From assembly GCA_026391235.1 (NCBI GenBank), contig JAPLDV010000672.1, positions 1 through 5,613 of the forward strand: 5,613 nucleotides of DNA, read 5' to 3'. The position numbers and the translations under genes are program-made. This document shows positions 1-5,613 of this stretch, in pieces. Numbering within the stretch: the stretch's first letter is position 1; the number at the start of each line of letters is the position of its first letter. A model generated the notes under the pieces. That model was not told where the DNA came from and did no database searches. It was given only the letters and a program-made list of their open reading frames with translations. The stretch comes from Bacteroidia bacterium (GTDB lineage: Bacteria > Bacteroidota > Bacteroidia > Bacteroidales > UBA12481).

Positions 1-2
1 AA

Positions 3-25
3 CCCCTCCCTGAAAAAGGGAGGGG
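3..25. repeat. GC-rich palindrome 1
   Basis: The sequence shows a perfect inverted repeat: CCCCTCCCT at 3-11 pairs with AGGGAGGGG at 17-25 around the loop GAAAA. Its arms are nearly the same as those of the palindrome at 56-80, so the two look like copies of one dispersed intergenic palindrome. No T-run follows, so a classical intrinsic terminator is unlikely. It may still fold as an RNA hairpin at the end of an upstream transcript outside the window. Confidence 0.75.
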
Positions 26-55
26 CTTGGCTTCGAGGGAGAATCAGAGCGAATT

Positions 56-80
56 CCCCCTCCCTGTTTCAGGGAGGGGG
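56..80. repeat. GC-rich palindrome 2
   Basis: An 11-bp perfect stem is visible: CCCCCTCCCTG at 56-66 pairs with CAGGGAGGGGG at 70-80 around a TTT loop. It repeats the arm sequence of the palindrome at 3-25, 30 bp upstream, and is followed by a G-rich tail to about 92. The pair resembles REP/MITE-like dispersed intergenic palindromes; that is a resemblance, not a database match. On the minus strand it creates proline-rich open frames that should not be read as genes. Confidence 0.75.
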
Positions 81-98
81 GCAGGGGGTGGGTACTTC

Positions 99-147
99 AA
101 CAACGCATAACCGATAACCCATAACCCATAACCGATAACCGACAACA
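99..147 (+). repeat. 7-bp tandem repeat in RND gene leader
   Basis: Seven consecutive heptads can be laid out from 99. The core five (106-140) are CATAACC or GATAACC with only the first base varying, and the flanking units AACAACG and GACAACA are diverged. The array ends two bases before the ATG at 150. On the + strand it contains few G residues, so the leader should be weakly structured. No purine-rich ribosome binding site is present. On the minus strand it reads as repeating W-V-I-G-Y-like peptides, an artefact of heptad repeats without stop codons. Confidence 0.85.
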
Positions 148-149
148 CT

Positions 150-1166
150 ATGGTCAACTTCCTCATCCATCGTCCGATCGCCGTAATCATGGCCTTCCTG
201 GCTATCCTGTTCCTGGGGGTGGTTACGGTATTCAAACTGCCGGTTTCCCTGATGCCGGATATCGATATACCGGAGATCACCGTGCAAGCAACTTACCAGG
301 GTATTCCTGCCCGTGAAATGGAAAAATCCGTGATCAGCCGTATCCGCAATTCGCTGATGCAAGTGGCACATCTGGAGGGCATTGAGAGCGAAACCCGCGA
401 CGGATATGGTATCGTACGGATGAAATTCACTCACGGTACGGATATTAATTATGCCTATATCGAGTGCAACGAAAAGATCGATGATGCAATGAACGACATG
501 CCCGAGGGCATTAACCGGCCCAGGGTAGTTAAAGCATCGGCAACAGATATCCCGGTGTTCAATCTGATGATCACACAAAAATCTGAATGGGCAGAACCGA
601 AAAAGCTGGTTGAACTCAGCGAATTTGTTCAGTCTGTCATCCTCAAGCGCATCGAGCAACTGCCCGAAGTGGCCATGGTCGACATTACCGGTACCATGGA
701 ACCTGAACTCGTTATTTCTCCTGATGCGGAAAAACTCAAAAGCATCGGAATCACAGATGATGATATTCTGAATGCCCTCAAATCCAATAGTATAGATATC
801 GGAAACCTCATGGTGAGGGATGGCTATTACCAGTATCAGATCAAATTTGCTAATTATCTGAAAAGTGCGGAAGATGTTGGTAATCTGTATATTGGTAAGA
901 ACGACCGACTTTTCCAGTTGAAAGATCTGGCCAGAGTGGAAATCCGGCCCCAGGAGAGACGGGGGATTTTCATGAACCGCGAACGGACCGGACTCTGTCT
1001 TGCCATTATCAAGCAATCGGATGCCCGCATGGAGGATCTGAAAAATGAGATCGATAAGATGCTGACCGCCTACCGGACAGATTACCCCCACCTGGATTTT
1101 GAGATCGAAAAGGACCAGACAACCATCCTGACCTATTCCTTGGGCAACCTTAAACGCTTCATTTAG
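150..1166 (+). pseudogene. RND efflux permease, 5' fragment (TM1 and first porter region)
   Basis: This 338-residue frame is the N-terminal third of an inner-membrane RND permease, which uses the proton gradient to export substrates together with a periplasmic adaptor and an outer-membrane channel. It opens with FLIHRPIAVIM, TM1 (about residues 10-30) and the family signature PVSLMPDIDIPEITVQ (31-46). The porter region follows, including HGTDINYAYIECNEKID. Homology holds to YSLGNLKR (codon 336, ending near 1157), which normally leads directly into TM2. Here two more codons and a TAG end the frame. The ATG at 150 is preferred because FLIHRP is the usual start of these proteins; there is no Shine-Dalgarno site. 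RND permeases are normally about 1,000-1,050 residues. With only TM1 and no TM2-TM4 this product could not work. Drug versus metal export cannot be decided because the diagnostic TM4 motif is absent. Confidence 0.88.
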
Positions 1167-1218
1167 TGTATGTTTCATGGTTCACTCCGTACAATGCTTT
1201 ATAATAGCAACTTTTTGA
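1158..1218. other. Deletion scar or misjoin replacing TM2-TM4 of the RND gene
   Basis: Recognisable RND coding sequence stops at about 1157 (NLKR) and resumes at about 1219 (YQYIDRGE). The roughly 59 bp between are AT-rich, contain stops in both flanking frames (TAG at 1164, TGA at 1216) and show no resemblance to TM2-TM4. From the usual spacing of these proteins about 75 residues are missing: TM2, TM3, and TM4 with its conserved acidic motif. I see no terminal inverted repeats or target duplication that would identify a mobile element. A real deletion with filler DNA and an assembly misjoin are both possible. Confidence 0.75.
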
Positions 1219-3024
1219 TACCAGTATATCGACCGCGGTGAGACGGTTCATAAAGCCTGTGTTCACGGAACAAACGAAGTAATCCGTCCGTTGATCTCTT
1301 CGGGATTGACCACATGTGCGGTTTTTGTACCATTGATCTTCCTGAGCGGGATTTCCGGTGCCCTGTTTTATGATCAGGCTATTTCCGTAACCATCGGATT
1401 AACAGCATCCTTCCTGGTGTCCATCACCCTGATACCGACCCTGTTCCGTCTGTTTTTCATCCGGAAGCCCAAGGCAGCCGCCAATAATTTCCTGGGCAAG
1501 ATCAATAAAATCAATTACGAACAGGCTTATGTGAAATCTTTCAGCCACGTTTTTAAATACCGCGCCATTTACCTTGTGGTCTTTGTACTGATGATCGCGG
1601 CTTCGTATCCGCTGTATAAAATGGTTGGAGTGAGTCAGTTACCCGAAATCGAGCAAACGGAGGTTATTGCGGTCCTGGATTGGAATGAACCGATCCATGT
1701 TGAGGAAAACGCCCGCCGGGTGGAACAACTGGTGGCTTTTATTCCGGATAGCCTCACTCAATATTCGTCCCTCGTGGGCGAACAGCAATTTATCCTGAAC
1801 AAGGAAGCTGAACGAACAGCTTCAGAATCAGAAATTTATTTCAAGATGACCAGTAATGATTCGGTAAACCGGCTGACTGGTCATATCCGTGATTTCCTGT
1901 CTGCCAATTATCCTATTGCCACGGTCAGCTTTCACCCGCCCGAAAATATTTTTGAGGCCATCTTTTCAGAAGATATCCCTGAATTGCTCACCCGTCTGTC
2001 CAGTATGAAGGGTCTGGAGCAGCCTCTGCTCCAGGAGGTATGGGCCTTCACCGATTCCGTGGCCAGGAATGATAACCTGACCTTTGAGCAGGTCCCGGTG
2101 CACGATCAGATTGTGATCGAGGTGGATCCCGAGCTGCTTTTGTTGTATAAGGTCAGTTTTAACAGCGTGACGGGACAGCTCGAAAAAGCATTTAACCAGA
2201 AGCGGATCGGGGTGTTGAAGACCTATCAGCGATTTATTCCGATTTTATTGGCCGATGTGCGTCGTCCGGTTGCAGATATTATCCAGAATACCTTTGTCCG
2301 GAACAGCGATGGGATAGAGTATCCATTATCCAGCCTGGTAAAGATCGGCCGCGAACAGCAGTATAAAACGATAAGAGCCTCGCGCAATGGTGAATATGTG
2401 CCGTTGGTTGCAAAGGCTTCCTCATTTTCGGTACCTGAAATTATTCAAAAGATCAAAAACGGCGTCCGGAACTCCACCGTATTGCAGGCTGAATTTGACG
2501 GTACCTGGTTCCGGCAGAAGGTTTTAATGAAGGAGCTGATGGTAGTGCTCCTGATTTCAGTCCTTTTACTTTTCTTCATCCTCGCTGCCCAATTTGAATC
2601 CTTTCTGCAACCTCTCATTGTACTGTCTGAATTGCCGATCGATTTAGCGGCCGCACTCTTTATGCTTTGGATATTCGGCGAAACACTCAACCTGATGTCG
2701 GCCATCGGGATCATTGTGATGAGTGGGATCATCATCAACGACTCTATTTTAAAGATCGATACCATCAACCGAACCCGGGCCGAAGGGTATACCGTGATGG
2801 AAGCAATTCATATAGCGGGTATGCGGCGACTGAAACCGATCATCATGACCAGCTTAACCACTGTCCTTGGATTATTGCCGTTCCTATTCTTCAAAGGCCT
2901 GGGTTCCGATCTGCAGAAACCGCTTGCGCTTACGATTATGGGTGGTATGACCATTGGCACGCTGGTGAGTATTTATATTGTGCCGATCATTTATTGGGCG
3001 GCGTACAGGCGTAGGGACGCATAA
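1219..3024 (+). pseudogene. RND efflux permease, 3' fragment (TM5-TM12 and second porter region)
   Basis: This is the rest of the permease. The frame is open from 1219, and the 24 codons before the TTG at 1291 still read as RND protein (YQYIDRGE, then GTNEVIRP). The TTG is therefore a chance start inside a conserved segment, and the first in-frame ATG lies only in TM7. Numbered from 1291 (577 residues), TM5 is about 6-25, TM6 32-56, TM7 92-112, the second periplasmic porter and docking region 113-410, TM8 416-436, TM9 443-463, TM10 466-490, TM11 511-534 and TM12 544-570. TM10 has SGIIINDSILKID. By eye, the AcrB Lys940 position aligns with Ile482, and Asp484 is a nearby acidic residue. The C-terminal RRRDA and the stop codon are encoded by a palindromic repeat at 3011-3033. 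Together with the 5' fragment and the missing ~75 residues this gives a normal length near 1,015. Confidence 0.9.
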
Positions 3025-3033
3025 ATGCGTCCG
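3011..3033. repeat. Palindrome overlapping the 3' end of the RND gene
   Basis: GGACGCA at 3015-3021 pairs with TGCGTCC at 3026-3032 around the loop TAAA. With its GTAGG-type flank it resembles the short palindromes starting GTAGGGACGCAT that are dispersed in many bacterial genomes; this is recognition by eye. The left arm lies inside the coding sequence and specifies its last residues and the TAA stop. It could form a 3' hairpin, but no U-tract follows, so terminator function is unproven. Confidence 0.6.
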
Positions 3034-3038
3034 TCTTC

Positions 3039-3143
3039 GTAGCAAGTGACGAGTGACACCGAAATCGTAACGCGTGACGCGGAACACAAAATGACAAAAG
3101 ACAAACAACAAAAAACAAATAAATCCCAAGCATCAATACTCAA
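3039..3143. repeat. Degenerate heptad array in one register over about 105 bp
   Basis: Divided into sevens from 3039 the sequence gives 15 related units. The first seven or so are GTGACGA-like (GTGACAC, then GTAACGC, then GTGACGC). The middle ones (3095-3122) start with CAAA, such as CAAAAGA and CAAATAA. The last three end in CAA: ATCCCAA, GCATCAA and TACTCAA. The sequence type changes along the array but the 7-bp phase is kept. The second half matches in unit type and order the array at 4504-4566. No gene or RNA was recognised here. Confidence 0.75.
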
Positions 3144-3160
3144 ACCAAACCCGGAGCTAT

Positions 3161-3236
3161 TGTCATCCCGGCGAAGGCCGGGACCCCGTCGCGCTATCAG
3201 TGCCTCGACAGGGGCTCCCTAGCGCTACTCTGAGTT
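3161..3236. repeat. GC-rich palindromic intergenic repeat
   Basis: TCCCGGC at 3166-3172 pairs with GCCGGGA at 3177-3183 around the loop GAAG. Further out, GCGCTA at 3191-3196 is inverted at 3220-3225 (TAGCGC), and an imperfect GGGACCCC / GGGGCTCCC pairing (3180-3187 with 3211-3219) partly encloses it. The leading GTCATCCCGGCGAAGGCC resembles dispersed GTCATCCCGGCG-type intergenic palindromes of many bacteria. It is more GC-rich than the A/C-rich arrays on both sides, suggesting a separate insertion. Function is unknown; a transcribed copy would form one or two hairpins. Confidence 0.6.
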
Positions 3237-3241
3237 CCGCC

Positions 3242-3300
3242 AACAATCACAACAATCACAACCAACACAACCAACACAACCAACACAACCAGCACAACCA
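3242..3300 (+). repeat. 9-bp tandem repeat directly before a start codon
   Basis: Six complete 9-bp units lie head to tail: AACAATCAC twice, AACCAACAC three times, AACCAGCAC once. A partial unit, AACCA, then runs straight into the ATG at 3301. The 59-nt array holds one G and two T residues, so it must be almost free of secondary structure in mRNA. It replaces any Shine-Dalgarno sequence. The identical neighbouring units suggest recent copy-number change by slippage. Confidence 0.92.
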
Positions 3301-4362
3301 ATGAAGCCTCTTTTCTGCCTTAGCCTGATCCTCCTCCTGGGTTCTGCCTGCAAAACAGGAACCAGGGAAACCGCGCCGGCCGGCGTAATCGATGTGTCGG
3401 GTGTCTGGAACTCAGACACCGTGATGATGCTATCATCCATCGCGCAGGATATTGAGTATATACCATTGGAAACCAACGCGGAATGTATCCTGGGTGACTA
3501 CTACAATGTCAGAGCGGTAGTTCTGAAGAACTACATCATTGTTTCCGAATACAAGAAACCATTGAGGCTCTTTTCAAGATCCGGCAAGTATCAGGGGCTC
3601 ATCGGTGGTATCGGCCAGGGACCGATGGAATATAGCGAACGATTCACGTATACCTATGATGAAGAGGCAAACCTCGTTGTGATTCTTGACCTGCAGCAAA
3701 AAAAACTGCTCAAATTCAATTTCAACCGGGAGTATACCGGTTCGGTCAGGCTGGCTGCTTATCCAAGCAAGGTAATAATTGATGGCCCTGATAAGTTTGG
3801 TATCCTTTACCAGCCATGGACCGAGATGGAAAAGGATACAGCAAGGTTTGAGTGGATTGACGGAACGGGTAAAGTCCTGAACTCGGTAAAACTTTACCAG
3901 GACCGCCCGAAAGATGGCGGGGGTACTTCTTCATTGTCGGCCAGGCTTTACAAAATAAACGGTCAGGTCCATTTCATCGAGAAGCCTTATGATACAATTT
4001 ATCAATTAACAGATAATAAGGAGTTTAAGCCAGTCTGGTATTTTGCTGCCTGGCCAAATAAGCTACCCAGGGAGAGTTCTTTGGATATTGGGCGTTACAA
4101 CAAGGACTTCCCAAACTTCAGCTCCGTTGAAAGTGTATTTGAGACACCGGATTATATGTTCATGCGTGGCGTTGACAAGCGGATGACCCGAACGATTTTT
4201 TATGACATAAATAAAAGAAAGGCCTGGTCCCTGAAATTGCAGGAAGGTTTTGAGGGTTTTTTTCTTGGCAGGCAAGGATTTCATAACGACCTGGATGGCG
4301 GGGTTCCATTCTGGCCAAACTCAACGAAAGAAATATTACCTGGTTTCCATAACAGCTCCTGA
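3301..4362 (+). CDS. Six-bladed beta-propeller lipoprotein (frameshifted near the C terminus)
   Basis: This 353-residue frame encodes a secreted lipoprotein of the Bacteroidota six-bladed beta-propeller family (related to NHL-type propellers). The signal peptide has a basic start (MK), a hydrophobic stretch and a lipobox LGSAC with Cys17 as the lipidated residue. Family landmarks are LSSIAQDIEYIPLET (about residues 44-58), then YIIVSEYKKPLRLFSRSGKYQG and the GGIGQGPMEY motif (about 102-111). Near the end is NDLDGGVPFWP, which in relatives precedes about 60 more residues. Those residues are present downstream in the +1 frame, so the last 13 residues of this frame are probably not native. Corrected, the protein would be about 402 residues. 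The start at 3301 is fixed by the signal peptide; it follows a 9-bp repeat with no ribosome binding site. Specific ligand or role is unknown. It is a tandem paralogue of the next gene. Confidence 0.87.
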   Translation: MKPLFCLSLILLLGSACKTGTRETAPAGVIDVSGVWNSDTVMMLSSIAQDIEYIPLETNAECILGDYYNVRAVVLKNYIIVSEYKKPLRLFSRSGKYQGLIGGIGQGPMEYSERFTYTYDEEANLVVILDLQQKKLLKFNFNREYTGSVRLAAYPSKVIIDGPDKFGILYQPWTEMEKDTARFEWIDGTGKVLNSVKLYQDRPKDGGGTSSLSARLYKINGQVHFIEKPYDTIYQLTDNKEFKPVWYFAAWPNKLPRESSLDIGRYNKDFPNFSSVESVFETPDYMFMRGVDKRMTRTIFYDINKRKAWSLKLQEGFEGFFLGRQGFHNDLDGGVPFWPNSTKEILPGFHNSS

Positions 4363-4510
4363 AGTTTTAATCCCGGCCTTCAAAGATAAGCCCGGGCCGG
4401 TTTACCCGCTGACCCGACCGGAACTCCGGCAGAAATTGTTCGATATGGTCGGCCGGCTTAACGAAAATGATAATCCGGTGGTGGTTGTGGTCACACTCAA
4501 AGGCAAATAA
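4322..4510 (+). pseudogene. Out-of-frame C-terminal segment of the beta-propeller lipoprotein
   Basis: In the frame one base ahead of the upstream gene, 62 codons read RKKYYLVSITAPEVLIPAF and end with NENDNPVVVVVTLKGK and TAA. The NPV-plus-hydrophobic-strand ending is typical of this propeller family, and the segment aligns with the next gene (KYYLVS against KYWFAS, both a short distance after DGG). It is therefore the displaced last blade of the same protein rather than a separate gene. Dropping one base around 4318-4330 fuses the frames. The TAA stop falls inside the first unit of a heptad repeat array. Confidence 0.82.
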
Positions 4511-4566
4511 CAAAAAACAAAAATCAAATGACAAATAAGCTCCAATACCCAATATCCAAAATCCTT
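4504..4566. repeat. Heptad array spanning a stop and the next start codon
   Basis: Nine heptads run in register from 4504. Five start with CAAA (CAAATAA first, then CAAAAAA, and CAAATGA at 4525). The next three end in CAA (GCTCCAA, TACCCAA, TATCCAA), and the last is AATCCTT. The first unit contains the TAA stop of the upstream propeller frame, and the unit at 4525 contains the ATG of the next gene, so about the first dozen codons of that gene are repeat sequence. The unit order matches the second half of the array at 3039-3143. On the + strand it holds only two G residues. Confidence 0.8.
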
Positions 4567-5613
4567 ACTTGCCTCTTGCTCTCCGCCCTCGGTTGTTCGG
4601 CTCCGGTTACTGCCCAAACTTCCGCAGCAGGGGTAACCGTGATCGATCTGGCCAAAAATAAAAACAGCACCGGGAAACTTCTTTTATCCGATATCGCCGA
4701 AGATGTGGAATATGTCAGGATGGAAACCAAACCGGAATGTCTGTTCTATACCAATTACAAGATGATTGTTACCGATAAGTATATAATAGCCGGAGCACAC
4801 AGCAGGCCTGTGCTGGTATTTGACAGACAAGGGAAATTTCTAAGAAATATTGGCTCTGTGGGTCAAGGCCCGGGCGAATTCATGCGGGGAAGCGACCTGC
4901 TCTTTGATCCGGTCAAAAATATTCTGAGGGTGTTTGATAAATCATCCGGTAAATTGATCGCTTATACCATAGATGGTAAATATATCTCAGAAACAATACC
5001 GGGAAAGGATACCTGGGCTGTCTTCCCATTGACGTCCGAACGTCTGGCCTGGTGCTCTCCGATCCAGCAGAACGCAAATAATTATTTATACACAATTTGG
5101 GAAACAGACTGGAACGGCAAGTTTCTCAAGTGTATACCGGAAACGCCCCTTAAGGACAGAAAACTAAATCAGATCAACTTTATCGGCTGGCTGCACCCTT
5201 CACCTGAAGGAATGCTGTTGCAGTATACTTATCAGGATACCATATATTTATATACCGGAAACGCACTCAACGCCAGATATCTCCTTGCGTTGGGCGACAT
5301 GAAGATGCCTCTAAAGATTGCTGCTGACCGGGAAGCAAGTTACCGTAACGAAAATTCCTATATCAGCGAACTCAGGGTTTTCACCGAACCGGCATTTTGG
5401 ATGTTGAGGTATATGTACCGTGACGAACAGCACACTGCCTATTACGATCTAAAATCGGGCAAGATCTTTTATATCAAGGATCTGGATGCACAGAATCGTG
5501 GTTTGATCAATGATATTGATGGGGGGCCGGGTGCCCTTCCGGCTGTTAATGAAAACGAAAAATACTGGTTCGCCAGCTTGCAGCCGGTCAATCTGCTGGA
5601 ATGGAACGAAAAA
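4528..5613 (+). CDS. Second six-bladed beta-propeller protein, probably a lipoprotein (3' end outside the window)
   Basis: The frame is open from the ATG at 4528 to the last base, 362 codons with no stop. The N terminus has a hydrophobic segment ILTCLLLSALGC, giving a loose lipobox with Cys23. Cleavage by ordinary signal peptidase after VTA (residue 29) is an alternative. Family landmarks are LLSDIAEDVEYVRMET, then RPVLVFDRQGKFLRNIG and the GSVGQGPGEF motif. Near the window end lies NDIDGG followed by EKYWFASLQPVNLLEW, matching the C-terminal part of the upstream paralogue. By comparison only 40-50 residues are missing. No Shine-Dalgarno sequence is present, and the first ~11 codons come from a heptad repeat; an internal start at the TTG at 4576 is possible but would shorten the signal peptide badly. 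It lies 17 bp behind the displaced C-terminal segment of the paralogue and is probably co-transcribed with it. Ligand and role unknown. Confidence 0.87.
   Translation, partial: MTNKLQYPISKILTCLLLSALGCSAPVTAQTSAAGVTVIDLAKNKNSTGKLLLSDIAEDVEYVRMETKPECLFYTNYKMIVTDKYIIAGAHSRPVLVFDRQGKFLRNIGSVGQGPGEFMRGSDLLFDPVKNILRVFDKSSGKLIAYTIDGKYISETIPGKDTWAVFPLTSERLAWCSPIQQNANNYLYTIWETDWNGKFLKCIPETPLKDRKLNQINFIGWLHPSPEGMLLQYTYQDTIYLYTGNALNARYLLALGDMKMPLKIAADREASYRNENSYISELRVFTEPAFWMLRYMYRDEQHTAYYDLKSGKIFYIKDLDAQNRGLINDIDGGPGALPAVNENEKYWFASLQPVNLLEWNEK

Larger units (their letters stand above)
3025..3300. other. Gene-free mosaic of repeats between the RND and propeller genes
   Basis: This 276-bp gap contains no convincing gene on either strand. 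It is almost fully occupied by the right arm of a short palindrome, a heptad array, a GC-rich palindrome cluster and a 9-bp tandem repeat, in that order. I looked for the Bacteroidota promoter element TAnnTTTG near the start at 3301 and found none, and saw no tRNA-like or riboswitch-like fold. The promoter of the propeller genes must lie in this stretch, be atypical, or be further upstream. Confidence 0.7.

Noticed and set aside
44..280. Minus-strand frame with W-V-I-G-Y repeats and a proline-rich end
   Set aside because: The peptide repeats are translation of the heptad array and the palindrome, which lack stop codons; it also overlaps the RND start.
1169..1176. TATGTTTC, near the Bacteroidota -7 promoter consensus TAnnTTTG
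   Set aside because: The last base does not match, no -33 element is evident, and there is no gene start downstream that it would serve.
69..1178. 369-codon open frame on the minus strand
   Set aside because: It lies opposite the well-supported RND 5' fragment, runs into the palindrome and heptad repeats, and its translation shows no recognisable domain. It is an antisense shadow.
1158..1218. Insertion sequence remnant in the RND gene
   Set aside because: No terminal inverted repeats or target-site duplication were found in the 59 bp; calling a mobile element is not supported.
2667..3014. 115-codon + strand frame inside the 3' RND fragment
   Set aside because: It is out of frame with a segment encoding TM10-TM12 that is clearly conserved in the other frame.
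3095..3300. Possible CRISPR-like array
   Set aside because: The 7- and 9-bp units are contiguous with no unique spacers, and no cas gene is present.
3225..3476. Minus-strand frame with a repeated C-V-G-C-V-G pattern, metallothionein-like in appearance
   Set aside because: The cysteine-glycine pattern is the minus-strand reading of the 9-bp tandem repeat and overlaps the lipoprotein start; it is not evidence of a metal-binding peptide.
4318..4330. Programmed +1 frameshift
   Set aside because: No in-frame stop, rare-codon pause or slippery run is visible at the shift point; mutation or sequencing error is simpler.

Overview
The window most likely comes from a member of the Bacteroidota, probably an environmental or metagenome-derived genome. 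The evidence is two tandem lipoproteins of the six-bladed beta-propeller type (motif GQGPxE, ending NPVVVVV) that is abundant in this phylum, an RND permease with the PVSLMPDIDIPEITVQ signature common in Bacteroidota, and start codons without Shine-Dalgarno sequences behind A/C-rich leaders. This is a judgement from protein style; no 16S or other marker gene is present.

Layout. Positions 1-149 hold two GC-rich palindromes and then a 7-bp tandem repeat that runs up to the first start codon. Positions 150-3024 hold one RND-family efflux permease gene in two pieces. The 5' piece (150-1166) has TM1 and the first periplasmic porter region. About 59 bp of unrelated sequence follows, and the 3' piece (recognisable from about 1219, ending at 3024) carries TM5 to TM12 and the second porter region. 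TM2-TM4, roughly 75 residues including the region of the proton-relay aspartates, are missing, so the pump should be inactive unless this is an assembly error. Positions 3025-3300 are a mosaic of four repeat types. Positions 3301-4510 encode a beta-propeller lipoprotein whose last ~62 codons lie in the +1 frame. From 4528 to the window end (no stop reached) lies a second, paralogous beta-propeller protein.

How it fits together. The propeller pair is probably a tandem duplication whose members are co-transcribed (17 bp apart once the frameshift is corrected). Their ligand cannot be read from the sequence. The RND gene would normally work with a periplasmic adaptor and a TolC-like outer membrane protein, but neither is visible here.

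The most unusual signal is non-coding. Every leader is built from short-period repeats: heptads before the RND gene, a heptad array that keeps one 7-bp register for over 100 bp after it, nonamers abutting the first propeller start, and a heptad array that contains both the stop codon of the first propeller gene and the start codon of the second. The three arrays at start codons are nearly free of G on the + strand, which would give unstructured leaders. I did not find a convincing new enzymatic or defence system.
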